Source: an uncultured Pseudanabaenaceae cyanobacterium (GTDB lineage Bacteria; Cyanobacteriota; Cyanobacteriia; Pseudanabaenales; Pseudanabaenaceae). From it: a DNA stretch of 64,000 bases. How positions within the stretch are numbered: position 1 is the stretch's first letter; every line of letters starts with the position of its first letter. The translations under genes were made by a program, and so were the position numbers. Location of the stretch: the NCBI GenBank assembly GCA_937927915.1, contig CALGKB010000010.1, positions 1 through 64,000 of the forward strand. Reading direction: 5' to 3'. Positions 42,353 to 50,639 of this stretch are shown one piece after another. The notes beneath the pieces were generated by a model that did no database searches, was not told the DNA's origin, and was given only the letters and a program-made list of their open reading frames with translations.

Positions 42353-43213
42353 ATGACCGCCCAGATCATCGATGGTAAAGGCATTGCCCGATCGCTACAG
42401 GCAAAAATTGCCCAGCGTATCCAGGAGTTAACCCCAGAGTATGGTCGTCCACCGGGGTTAGCGGTGATTATGGTGGGGAACAATCCTGCCAGTGCGGCTT
42501 ATGTCGCTAACAAAGAAAAAGCCTGTCTCAGAGTAGGGATTACTTCCTACGGCAAACATCTGCCGGGAAATACCACCCAGTCAGAGTTAAAGGCAATCAT
42601 CGAGGAACTAAACGACAACCCTTTGGTGGACGGCATTCTCCTACAGCTACCTGTGCCCCCCCACCTCGACAGCAGTGAACTCATTAACACGATCACGCCC
42701 AGCAAGGACGTAGATGGTTTACATCCTGTCAATCTCGGCAGGTTGGTGAGAGGGGAAGCAGGGCTAAGAAGCTGTACTCCCGCTGCGGTCATGGAGCTGT
42801 TAAAAACTATCCCCCTTGATCTAGCTGGCAAACGGGCAGTAGTGGTGGGGCGGAGTATCCTAGTGGGGAAACCCCTCGCCCTTATGCTCCTGGAGGCTAA
42901 CGCTACCGTCACGATCGTGCATTCCCGCACTGTCCAGCCCCAAGAGATCACCAAGGCGGCGGATATTTTGGTGGTAGCAGCGGGGCAGCCCAATTTAATC
43001 AAGGGAGAGATGGTCAAGGCAGGGGCAGTGGTGATTGATGTGGGAATTAACCGCCTAGGCGATAAATTAGTAGGAGATGTAGATTTTGCTGCCGTTTCCC
43101 AGGTGGCGAGCTACATTACCCCCGTCCCTGGCGGAGTTGGACCAATGACCGTTACCCTTTTGTTGCAAAATACATTATGGAGTTACTGCCGGCGCTATGA
43201 CACTCACCTTTGA
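42353..43213 (+). CDS. folD: Bifunctional methylene-tetrahydrofolate dehydrogenase/cyclohydrolase
   Basis: FolD interconverts 5,10-methylene- and 10-formyl-tetrahydrofolate and so feeds purine synthesis and formylation. The 286-residue protein carries the catalytic lysine region ([17 protein letters not shown]), [27 protein letters not shown] and the NADP motif [17 protein letters not shown]. It ends with [18 protein letters not shown]. Its last 17 bases overlap the start of crtE. Confidence 0.96.
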   Translation: MTAQIIDGKGIARSLQAKIAQRIQELTPEYGRPPGLAVIMVGNNPASAAYVANKEKACLRVGITSYGKHLPGNTTQSELKAIIEELNDNPLVDGILLQLPVPPHLDSSELINTITPSKDVDGLHPVNLGRLVRGEAGLRSCTPAAVMELLKTIPLDLAGKRAVVVGRSILVGKPLALMLLEANATVTIVHSRTVQPQEITKAADILVVAAGQPNLIKGEMVKAGAVVIDVGINRLGDKLVGDVDFAAVSQVASYITPVPGGVGPMTVTLLLQNTLWSYCRRYDTHL

Positions 43214-44093
43214 CCTCAAAACCTATCTCGATCGTTACCGCCAGCAGGTAGAAGCTGCCCTGGATGCCTATTTACCCCTGGGCTATCCCCCCAAAATCTA
43301 TGAAGCCATGCGCTATTCCCTATTGGCAGGGGGGAAACGTTTGCGTCCCATTCTAGTCCTGGCTAGCTGTGAACTCTGTGGGGGGAACCCAGATTGGGCA
43401 ATGCCGACCGCAGTGGCAGTAGAGATGATCCACACCATGTCTTTAATTCACGACGACCTGCCGGCTATGGACAACGATGACTACCGTCGCGGTAAGCCCA
43501 CCAATCACAAGGTCTTTGGGGAAGACATCGCCATTTTAGCGGGGGACGGACTGCTTGCCTATGCTTTTCAGGTGATTGCCGATCGTACACCCCTGGAGGT
43601 ACCAAGGGAGAGAGTCGTGCGCGTGATTGCCCTAGTTGCCCGATCGGTTTCCGCCGAAGGTTTGGTGGGAGGTCAGGTAGTAGATTTAGAGATGGAGGGC
43701 AATCCCCATGCCACAGAGGCAATGCTGGACTATATTCACAAACACAAAACCGCCGCGCTGTTAGAAGCGGCAGTAGTAGGGGGAGCGATCGTGGCGGGGG
43801 CAAATGAGGAACAGATAGAAGGGTTGCGACAGTATTCCCAGAATATCGGTTTAGCCTTTCAAATCATTGACGACATTTTAGATATCACCTCTACCCCTGA
43901 AGAACTAGGCAAAAGTGTGGGCAAAGATGAGAAGGCGCAAAAACTGACCTACCCTAAACTATGGGGCATTGCAACTTCCCAACAAAAGGCAAAAGCCCTG
44001 GTGCAAGAGGCAAAGCAACTCCTGGCAGCCTTTGGCGATCGGGCAACCCCCTTGCAGGCACTAGCAGACTACATTGTAGAGCGTACCAACTAA
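43197..44093 (+). CDS. crtE: Geranylgeranyl diphosphate synthase
   Basis: This 298-residue trans-prenyltransferase makes the C20 precursor of carotenoids, chlorophyll phytol and quinones. The first aspartate-rich motif is [15 protein letters not shown], the second is [10 protein letters not shown], and [16 protein letters not shown] and [15 protein letters not shown] fit the family. Short-chain synthases share these motifs; in cyanobacteria the single gene of this type is crtE, and its place behind folD is common there. It is co-directional with the DUF212 gene, six bases later. Confidence 0.9.
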   Translation: MTLTFDLKTYLDRYRQQVEAALDAYLPLGYPPKIYEAMRYSLLAGGKRLRPILVLASCELCGGNPDWAMPTAVAVEMIHTMSLIHDDLPAMDNDDYRRGKPTNHKVFGEDIAILAGDGLLAYAFQVIADRTPLEVPRERVVRVIALVARSVSAEGLVGGQVVDLEMEGNPHATEAMLDYIHKHKTAALLEAAVVGGAIVAGANEEQIEGLRQYSQNIGLAFQIIDDILDITSTPEELGKSVGKDEKAQKLTYPKLWGIATSQQKAKALVQEAKQLLAAFGDRATPLQALADYIVERTN

Positions 44094-44099
44094 CAGAAT

Positions 44100-44528
44100 A
44101 TGGAACATCTCCTCGATAACCGTGTGTTATTGATAGCTCTGGGTGCCAGTTTGGTGGCACAGTTGATCAAAGTCATCATTGAAAGTATTCGCCACCGTTG
44201 TTTGAAATTGCAGGTCTTTTTTGAAACAGGGGGAATGCCCAGTTCCCATGCGGCGTTAGTATCAGCTTTGGCAACGGGAATTGGTTTGACCCAGGGCTGG
44301 GACAGTGGACTATTTGCGATCGCCTGTGTGTTTGCTGTGATCGTTATGTATGATGCCACAGGCATTCGGCGGGCGGCGGGGCAACAGGCACAACTCCTCA
44401 ATCAGATTGTGGTGGAAATATACGAGAACTCTCCCCCTGATCCCCTCAAAGAATTGCTAGGACACACACCTGTCCAGGTCATAGTGGGAGCGATCGTGGG
44501 CATTTTCCTCATGTGGTGGCTACTCTGA
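44100..44528 (+). CDS. Divergent PAP2 family membrane protein (DUF212)
   Basis: This 142-residue membrane protein has four hydrophobic segments. The family signature GGMPSSHAALVSALATGIGL and YDATGIRRAAGQQAQLLN define the divergent PAP2/DUF212 group, distant relatives of membrane phosphatases. A role on isoprenoid or lipid phosphates is suggested by the family and by crtE directly upstream, but that is inference. Confidence 0.88.
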   Translation: MEHLLDNRVLLIALGASLVAQLIKVIIESIRHRCLKLQVFFETGGMPSSHAALVSALATGIGLTQGWDSGLFAIACVFAVIVMYDATGIRRAAGQQAQLLNQIVVEIYENSPPDPLKELLGHTPVQVIVGAIVGIFLMWWLL

Positions 44529-44620
44529 TGCTAGGAAGTCTTGATATTGAGGATGACACCCAAGACCTGTAACTCGTGAGCACCGCCGAACGACAGGCTG
44601 TGTAGAATAAATTTCAGATT

Positions 44621-44897
44621 TTACAGGCGTATCTTGCCGCTCACAGTATTTTTCACACCAGCTACTTTTTCGCTCAGAGCTTTAACATCCCCCGACAAGC
44701 TAGAAACTTTCTCGTTCAGCATACTGTCTGTCTACCTTTTGGTCAAGCTTAGCAGTTTCCTGTTTGAATTGTGTTCTCAGGTCGGCAATGTCCTGTTTGA
44801 GTTCTATTCTCAGTTCGCTGAACTGTCGATCGATCTTTTGCTGAAACCGTATCAAGAATTCTGCCAGGGTGTAAGTAATAGTGGGGAATGTGGTCAT
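44621..44897 (-). pseudogene. Coiled-coil protein gene, broken by a GACA duplication
   Basis: From the ATG at 44897 the frame encodes a cyanobacterial coiled-coil protein (TITYTLAEFLIRFQQKIDRQ, then LRTQFKQETAKLDQKVDR) but stops early at 44700. The minus strand here reads GTAGACAGACAGTATG. Removing one GACA from the tandem pair restores the frame through DQKVDSMLNEKVSSLSGDVK to a stop at 44621, giving 90 residues with uninterrupted heptads. The repair is exact, so this is a fresh 4-base slippage mutation or a rare assembly error. Short proteins of this kind are frequent in cyanobacteria and have no known function. Confidence 0.75.
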
Positions 44898-44980
44898 AGA
44901 CAGGTAATGATTTGAGAGGGTGCTTAAATTTTACTCTGTCTGGGTAAAGTTAGGTAGAGGGTGGTAGTAGGTTGAAATCT

Positions 44981-45327
44981 ATGGCTTTTCTTTACGAAGA
45001 AGATTGCATTTGTGGCTAGCTGAGACAGTGGCGGGTAGAGATAGAGGGGAACTGTGCAGTTGTTTAATTACTTTGTATGAACATTTACTAAAACGCGAAT
45101 TTGTCAATATGCCAGAATGTTTTAGGGGTTGGGAGAGTACGATCCTGGGATCAAAAATTGAACTGAAAGCTTTGTTAAAGCAGTCTCCCAGCTTGGGGAG
45201 TTATTTTGATAATGTAGCAGAGGAATATTACAGAGATACCCTAGAAATTGTGAGGTCGGAGTACAGTGACTACTTCCCCGATGAACGTCCTTTTACTCTC
45301 AATAGTCAGCTTTTGTTAGAAGAGTAA
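44981..45327 (+). pseudogene. DUF29 family protein, frameshifted and internally shortened
   Basis: The ATG at 44981 opens the usual DUF29 start (AFLYEED) but hits a stop within 13 codons. Adding one T after GAAGAT restores D-L-H-L-W-L-A-E-T, and the frame then runs to 45327. The middle is also shorter than family members: the segment with the conserved acidic I-E-E-I-E region, about 25 residues, seems lost between the LAETVAG and ELCSCLITLYEHLLK stretches. The end (SPSLGSYFDNVAEEYYRDTL) is typical. DUF29 proteins are abundant in cyanobacteria and of unknown role. Confidence 0.7.
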
Positions 45328-45443
45328 GACATCCCGCTTAATACAGACGGGAAACTGAAGCCTTGCTTATGGTAACGATCGTTACATTTATGTTCAGGGG
45401 CATCTTGTAGCGTAAAATTTAGTTGTAGCGGTGGAGATGAGGG

Positions 45444-46661
45444 TTGGATTTATCAGTTCTGATTTTGCTGTCCCTGGTGGCAGGGATTGTGTTTGGGGGA
45501 GTGGTGCATGAGTTTTTACCGACTTGGATATACCCCCTCGATCGTTATCTACTCACTCCCCTAGGGCAAATATTTCTGCGATTGATTCAATTTGTTGTGG
45601 TACCGATCGTTTTTTGTTCTCTGTTAATTGGTCTTACACGCATCAAGAATGCCCAGCAGGTCGGTCGCTATTTGATTAAATTATTTTCCACCTATCTAGC
45701 TAGCAGTTTTGTCGCTATCAGTTTGAGTTTAGTAATTGTCCTGCTTACTCAGCCGGGTTTGGGGTTAGTTGGTCTACAGGGAACAGAAACAGCCCCTGTT
45801 ACAGCTAATACAAATTTACTGGATTGGTTAGTTAGTCTGGTGCCAACGAATCCTTTTCAAGCTCTTAGTGAAAGTAATTTGTTGCAGGTAATTATCTGCG
45901 GGGCATTAGTAGCGATCGGCATTCAAAAAAGTGGAGCTAAGGCGAACAGCTTTGTCGCCCTCATAGAAAGTATCTATGCTATCAGTGAAAACATACTTTC
46001 CTTTATTCTCTATCTTGCTCCCTTCGGCGTGTTTGGTCTCATTGGCTCCATTATTGCTAACCAAGGTATTCATATCCTGCTGCAACTATTTAACTATATG
46101 GCGGTGGTTATTCTTGCGATCGGGTGTATGTTTAGCTTCTATCTTGTGGTGTTATTTTTAATTCGGCGGCCCCCTATTGATTTTCTGCAAAAATTTTTCC
46201 CCAGTCTATCTCTTGCCTTTGCTACTGCTAGTTCCAACGCCGCTCTGCCCATTGCTCTCAATGATGCTATGAGCTTTAATCTTCCCCCTGAAATTGCTAA
46301 CTTTGCTATTCCCCTTGGTACAGCCCTCAAGCGGGATGGCATGGCAGTTGGTCAGATAGTAAATGCCCTATTCATTGCCCAGCTTTATCAAATTCCTGTT
46401 GATACTACTCTCCTAGTTAGCGTTTCCCTCAGTACCCTGTTAGTATCTTTTAGCACTGCTGGTGTACCAGGAGCAGGTATTGTGATGATGACTACTATTT
46501 TCAGTGCCGCTGGACTGCCTTTGGAAGGAGTAGCTCTGTTAGCAGGAGTCGATCGGTTGATGGACAGTTTTCATACTATCTTGAACTTACAGGGGAATTT
46601 AGTTAATGCGATATTCCTGGATTGGTGGGAAAATGGCAAAACGCAAACTGTAAAACAATAA
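45444..46661 (+). CDS. Dicarboxylate/amino acid:cation symporter (DAACS, GltP/GltT family)
   Basis: This 405-residue transporter for glutamate, aspartate or C4-dicarboxylates is driven by H+ or Na+. It has the eight-helix topology with re-entrant loops. The serine-rich loop appears as FATASSNAALPIALNDAMSF (the first hairpin). The second hairpin and last helix are STAGVPGAGIVMMTTIFSAA and DRLMDSFHTILNLQGNLV, with the substrate-binding Asp. The start is TTG at 45444; a GGAG seven bases upstream supports it, and no in-frame ATG lies nearby. Confidence 0.9.
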   Translation: MDLSVLILLSLVAGIVFGGVVHEFLPTWIYPLDRYLLTPLGQIFLRLIQFVVVPIVFCSLLIGLTRIKNAQQVGRYLIKLFSTYLASSFVAISLSLVIVLLTQPGLGLVGLQGTETAPVTANTNLLDWLVSLVPTNPFQALSESNLLQVIICGALVAIGIQKSGAKANSFVALIESIYAISENILSFILYLAPFGVFGLIGSIIANQGIHILLQLFNYMAVVILAIGCMFSFYLVVLFLIRRPPIDFLQKFFPSLSLAFATASSNAALPIALNDAMSFNLPPEIANFAIPLGTALKRDGMAVGQIVNALFIAQLYQIPVDTTLLVSVSLSTLLVSFSTAGVPGAGIVMMTTIFSAAGLPLEGVALLAGVDRLMDSFHTILNLQGNLVNAIFLDWWENGKTQTVKQ

Positions 46662-46728
46662 CAGCCGTCAAGATGCCCGATTATCAAATTAAAGTTAAAA
46701 TAAATACTGAGTCTTTGTCAAGTTTAGT

Positions 46729-47268
46729 ATGTTGATTTATCAAGTCGGTGCACCCATTCTTAGACAAGTGGCACAGCCTGTTGATCCCAGTGAGCCTGCT
46801 GTGCAGAAATTGGCGCAGGAAATGTTGCAAATCGTCAAAAAAAAGGGGGGTATGGGCTTGGCATCTCCCCAGGTAGGCTATCCTTGGCAAATAATAGTAA
46901 TTGCTTCCCATCCCAACGATCGGTATCCCTATGCACCCTTACGAGAACCTTTTGTGATCATTAATCCGCAACTCATCTCCCATACATCAGAGGTGGAAAC
47001 TGATTGGGAAGGCTGTCTGTCAGTGCCGAACAAAAGAGGACAAGTAGACCGCTATCGTCAAGTAGAAGTGCATTATTTGGATATACAAGGCAGAGAGAAG
47101 AAGGAGGTATTTTCTGACTTCATTGCCAGGATTTTCCAGCATGAATTTGACCATCTGCAAGGTCAGTTGTTTATTGACAAAGTCCCTCCTCAATCCCTAG
47201 TTTCTGAAGCAGAATATCGCCAGATTGTGCAGTCAAAAATGAGTGCGACACGCCGTAACTTGCCATAG
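46729..47268 (+). CDS. def: Peptide deformylase
   Basis: It removes the formyl group from new proteins. The three catalytic motifs are present: GMGLASPQVG (motif 1, residues about 44-53), EGCLSVP with the metal Cys (motif 2) and QHEFDHLQG with the two metal His and catalytic Glu (motif 3). The length of 179 residues is normal. The ATG at 46729 opens four residues before the conserved start G-x-P-I-L-R. It is convergent with the rhomboid gene, with a gap of one base. Confidence 0.96.
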   Translation: MLIYQVGAPILRQVAQPVDPSEPAVQKLAQEMLQIVKKKGGMGLASPQVGYPWQIIVIASHPNDRYPYAPLREPFVIINPQLISHTSEVETDWEGCLSVPNKRGQVDRYRQVEVHYLDIQGREKKEVFSDFIARIFQHEFDHLQGQLFIDKVPPQSLVSEAEYRQIVQSKMSATRRNLP

Positions 47269-47269
47269 T

Positions 47270-47869
47270 TTAGTCTGACGGTGGTTGTGAGGTTTTTTTT
47301 GCTAGTAACTTAGCAGCGATCGCTCCGCCAATGAAGCCAAATAGATGCCCTTCCCAGGAAATGTAAGGTTGGTTTGGGAAAATACCCCAGATCATGCCGC
47401 CGTAACTAAGACCTACAAACAAGGAAATGAAAATTGATGGAATACTGCGCTCAAAATAACCACTTAGTAATAAATAACCGAAGTAGCCGAAGATCATGCC
47501 GCTAGCGCCGATATGGAGAGCGGGTCTGCCAAATAGCCATGTCCCCAAACCACTGACAAACCCAGAAATAAGAGAAACTGCCCAGAAATCTTTGGTGTTG
47601 CGCAACATTACCAGCCAGCCCAGTATTAAAAAAGAAACAGTGTTAGCAGCAAGATGGATAAAATTGGCATGTAAGAAAGGAGCAAAGAGAATTCCTCTTA
47701 AACCTATTATTTCCCTGGGATAGATGCCGAATTGATCTAATCTCTGACGAAAAACTGTTTGGTCTACAATCTCAATTAACCACATCAAGACTAAAAAGCC
47801 CCCCAGAATATTGACCTGTTCTTTTATTTCCGCCAGTATTTCGGAGAACACCGATCGTTGCTTAGCCAT
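47270..47869 (-). CDS. Rhomboid family intramembrane serine protease
   Basis: This 199-residue membrane protein has six hydrophobic segments. The catalytic serine lies in IGASGMIFGYFGYL and the catalytic histidine in WEGHLFGFIGGAI. The HANFIHLAANTVSFLILG segment carries the conserved H-x-x-x-N oxyanion residues. Substrates are unknown. Confidence 0.92.
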   Translation of the reverse strand: MAKQRSVFSEILAEIKEQVNILGGFLVLMWLIEIVDQTVFRQRLDQFGIYPREIIGLRGILFAPFLHANFIHLAANTVSFLILGWLVMLRNTKDFWAVSLISGFVSGLGTWLFGRPALHIGASGMIFGYFGYLLLSGYFERSIPSIFISLFVGLSYGGMIWGIFPNQPYISWEGHLFGFIGGAIAAKLLAKKTSQPPSD

Positions 47870-48099
47870 ATTTGTACCCCTGTAGCCACAAAGCTAGGCT
47901 TATTCTAGCCTGCCCCAGAACCTCTTATCAACACCCAACTAGGGGGAACGATCGGTTAACTACTAATATTTATGTTGTTTTCAAGGAGGGATACATTACT
48001 GTTTCCATTCGATATGATCGTTAATACGATGTTTTGCAAATATTGCCAGGATGTCTGCACAGAAACACATAGCTCCTATGGGGAAATAAACATCTTTTT

Positions 48100-48773
48100 G
48101 CCAGTTTCAGTCTGTTTGCAGTTCTTCTTCCTCAAGTTCTAAAAGGCTGCAGATTACTTACTTCCAGCCCCATTTTTCGGAATAATAATGATGTCATAGC
48201 CATCTTCCCTGCCACGTCCACAGATTAGACGGCAATACTTGTCTTTTGGTGCAATTTTCCAATGTGCATTTGTTGCAGTAATAAACTCTGCTGTAATAGT
48301 TCTGGAGCGGAGAGAATTCGCTTTTTAGCTAGTTCACAATACTAAGGGTCAATTTCAAATCCTATCCCAATTCTGTTTAATATTGCTGCGGCGATCAAAG
48401 TAGTGCCACTACCAGCAAACGGGTCTAATAGGGTGCGGTAACCCAAGGGGAAATGACGTTGGATGTCTCACTGCTAAAAGTCCAAAGCCGATTTGTCCAA
48501 CTCATAAATCCCAATCTAGTTATATCTGACTTTCTGCTCCCAATCATCCGAGAACCCCATGCCCTAGGGCGCGACATATTTCCTTCTTTCTATAGGATCG
48601 TGGAGTGATACTGAAAGCCAACTTCCCTAGCGATCGTTGTAATATCAGCCCCTAAGCTTTATGTTCAGGCAAAATCTCCCCTCATCCTGCAGGAATTCAA
48701 AACATCTTGGGAGCCAGGCTATGAAATATTGTCCTGATGGGAGCGGATATACAAACTCCTTGCCGACGACCCT
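48100..48773 (-). pseudogene. Decayed DNA methyltransferase (N4/N6 amino type)
   Basis: The 900-base gap after the rhomboid gene has no intact ORF, but its minus strand still reads as pieces of an amino-methyltransferase. In order they are GQYFIAWLPRCFEFLQDEGR with FCLNI; ADITTIAREVGFQYHSTIL, ending at a TAG; a degraded [21 protein letters not shown]; then after a one-base shift [20 protein letters not shown], with the SAM motif, and FEID before another TAG. A further frame gives TATNAHWKIAPKDKYCRLIC and GYDIIIIPKNGAGSK, ending at 48154. The 5' end, with the catalytic PPY, is cut off at the aminotransferase stop codon. At least four lesions are visible. The interval 47870-48100 shows nothing. 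Confidence 0.75.
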
Positions 48774-49973
48774 TCAGAGCAGTGGAGTATCTCCATTTTC
48801 CTTCAACTGCAAAAGGTTGTGGATAGCAGCAATTAATGTACTCTCTTTTTTGGCAAAACAGAAGCGGATATAGGGCACAACAGACCGATCGGGATTGGCA
48901 AAACACTTCCCTGGTACAGCAGCAATGCGTGCCTGTTCTGCTAGGTAGCGGGCGGCTTGGTCACCATCGGGGGCAATAGCACTGGTCTCCGCCCAAATGT
49001 AGTAGGCACCCTGGGGTAGAACAGGTTTTAAGCCGATTTCTGCAAGGGCGGGAAAGAGTAAATCCCGTTTGTGGCGGTATTCCTTACCTAGGTTTGTAAA
49101 GTAATCGGGACTAAATTGCAGGGCAGTCAGAGCAGCTATTTGTAGGGGAGCAGGAGCGCAGATCGTCAGGAAATCGTGCAGTTTGCGCATAGCAGTCGTA
49201 AGGGTTGCACAAGCGATCGTATAACCTAACCGCCAGCCCGTCACACAGAAGGTTTTAGAAAAGCCACCGACAACAATGGTGCGTTCCCGCATTCCTGGCA
49301 CCGACAGCATGGAGATGTGCTTGCCCTCATAAATGATATACTCGTAAATCTCATCGGTGATCACGTAGGCATCATATTTTTGGCAATAGCGTGCCAGTAC
49401 CTCCAGTTCCTCGTAGCGCCACACCTTACCAGTGGGATTGGCAGGGCTATTGAGAATCACTGCTTTAATGCCCTTCCTAAAAACTTGTTGCAAAATATTT
49501 TCATCAATTTGCCAGTGGGGAGGTTCCAGCAGGAAAAATTCAGGTATGCCGCCGCAGGTGATCAAATTGGGCAAATAATTTTCATAAAAGGGTTCAAACA
49601 CCAACACCCGATCGCCGGGGTCAATCAAGCTGAGCAGAGCTAGGTTCAAGCCCTCCGTGGCACCACAGCAAACCGTCACCTCCCGATCGGGGTCAACTAC
49701 TACATTCTGTTCCCTTGCCATTTTTTGCGCGATCCCTTGGCGTAAATCTGCCAAACCCCAGGGGTCACAGTACTGATTGTGGTCAGCTAAAATAGCCTCC
49801 ACTGCTGCCTGCTTCAGGGCTTCGGGGGCAGGGAAATCAGGTAAACCCTGGGCTAGATTGATCGCACCAAATTGGTCACAATAGCGAGAGGCTTCCCGTA
49901 TTTGCGATTCTTGGGTGAGTTGTGCCCGCTGGGCGATGCTATGCCTGTTGACTGCAGTGTTGGTTGATGGCAT
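48774..49973 (-). CDS. Pyridoxal-phosphate aminotransferase (class I, fold type I)
   Basis: This 399-residue aminotransferase is near the aspartate, methionine and kynurenine aminotransferase group. It has INLAQGLPDFPAPEALKQAA at the N-terminus, the VCCGATEGLNLAL substrate loop, NSPANPTGKVW, the cofactor Asp and Tyr in DAYVITDEIYEYI, the Schiff-base lysine in GGFSKTFCVTGWRLGY and the C-terminal arginine in VPYIRFCFAKK. The donor cannot be set from sequence. The ATG at 49973 lies 35 bases inside the end of the upstream lipoprotein gene. Confidence 0.9.
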   Translation of the reverse strand: MPSTNTAVNRHSIAQRAQLTQESQIREASRYCDQFGAINLAQGLPDFPAPEALKQAAVEAILADHNQYCDPWGLADLRQGIAQKMAREQNVVVDPDREVTVCCGATEGLNLALLSLIDPGDRVLVFEPFYENYLPNLITCGGIPEFFLLEPPHWQIDENILQQVFRKGIKAVILNSPANPTGKVWRYEELEVLARYCQKYDAYVITDEIYEYIIYEGKHISMLSVPGMRERTIVVGGFSKTFCVTGWRLGYTIACATLTTAMRKLHDFLTICAPAPLQIAALTALQFSPDYFTNLGKEYRHKRDLLFPALAEIGLKPVLPQGAYYIWAETSAIAPDGDQAARYLAEQARIAAVPGKCFANPDRSVVPYIRFCFAKKESTLIAAIHNLLQLKENGDTPLL

Positions 49974-50346
49974 TGACGATCGGTTCTTCCCGTTGACGTA
50001 GCTGTTCTATTTTAGCGATGGCTTGGTTACGCGCGCGATTATTTTGGGTCTGAATTGCCTGTCCTAGTGCCGCCGCCGATCGGGCTGCTTCTGTGGTCAG
50101 CTCCACCAGCTTCTGTCTGCCTTCTACCAGTAGGGGGTCTTGTAGCTTTAGTCCCTTTAGTTCTGCCCCGATCGCTTCCATCTGGCTAGATAGCTGTATC
50201 CATTCTTGCGCCGTTTGGGGAGTAGGGAGAGCGCTGATTTTGTTCACCACTTGGTTAAGGCGGTTGCACTGGGAGACTCTAGTTTCGCCACAGGACACGA
50301 TAGCGATGACCATGATGACAAACAGCAAGAAGGAGGGCAGACGCAT
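49939..50346 (-). CDS. Small lipoprotein of unknown function
   Basis: This 135-residue protein starts with a lipoprotein signal (LPSFLLFVIMVIAIVSC) and a lipobox-like I-V-S-C. The mature part is a helical, Gln-rich sequence (CNRLNQVVNKISALPTPQTA, then EWIQLSSQMEAIGAELKGLK and ARSAAALGQAIQ), with a C-terminal Cys. I know no family name. The ATG at 50346 is preferred over an upstream in-frame ATG at 50373, because it opens directly on the signal peptide. It may be co-transcribed with the aminotransferase that overlaps its end. Confidence 0.7.
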   Translation of the reverse strand: MRLPSFLLFVIMVIAIVSCGETRVSQCNRLNQVVNKISALPTPQTAQEWIQLSSQMEAIGAELKGLKLQDPLLVEGRQKLVELTTEAARSAAALGQAIQTQNNRARNQAIAKIEQLRQREEPIVNAINQHCSQQA

Positions 50347-50423
50347 AACAAAAGAGCCAAAAACTGAAGGCATTTTAGCCTGCTGAGCCGATACAATGAA
50401 GAGAGATTTGGAAGATATGACAT

Positions 50424-50639
50424 ATGGCGATCAAAAAAGGCACGAAGGTACGGGCAGTGCGGGAAAAGTTAGAGGGGAGCTTGGAGGCACAGGCTAACGA
50501 CCCCCGTTTCCCTGACTACATCTTCAATACAGACGGGGAGATCATCGAACTGCGGGGCGACTACGTGCAAATTTTGTTCGGTCAGGTGCCTACCCCCCCC
50601 ATCTGGCTCCACAAAGACCAGGTGCAGGAAGTTAAGTGA
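50424..50639 (+). CDS. ndhO: NDH-1 complex subunit NdhO
   Basis: NdhO is a small peripheral subunit of cyanobacterial and plastid NDH-1, which runs cyclic electron flow and CO2 uptake. The 71-residue sequence matches the family: [60 protein letters not shown]. The ATG at 50424 gives the expected start. Its end overlaps the convergent recG gene by eight bases. Confidence 0.92.
   Translation: MAIKKGTKVRAVREKLEGSLEAQANDPRFPDYIFNTDGEIIELRGDYVQILFGQVPTPPIWLHKDQVQEVK

Noticed and set aside
44634-44915. Plus-strand ORF of 93 residues opposite the coiled-coil pseudogene
   Set aside because: The minus strand gives a recognisable heptad protein once the GACA duplication is removed; the plus frame has no family features.
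45330-45352. Hairpin CCCG/CGGG after the DUF29 remnant as a terminator
   Set aside because: The stem is only four to five pairs with a ten-base loop and no T-run follows.
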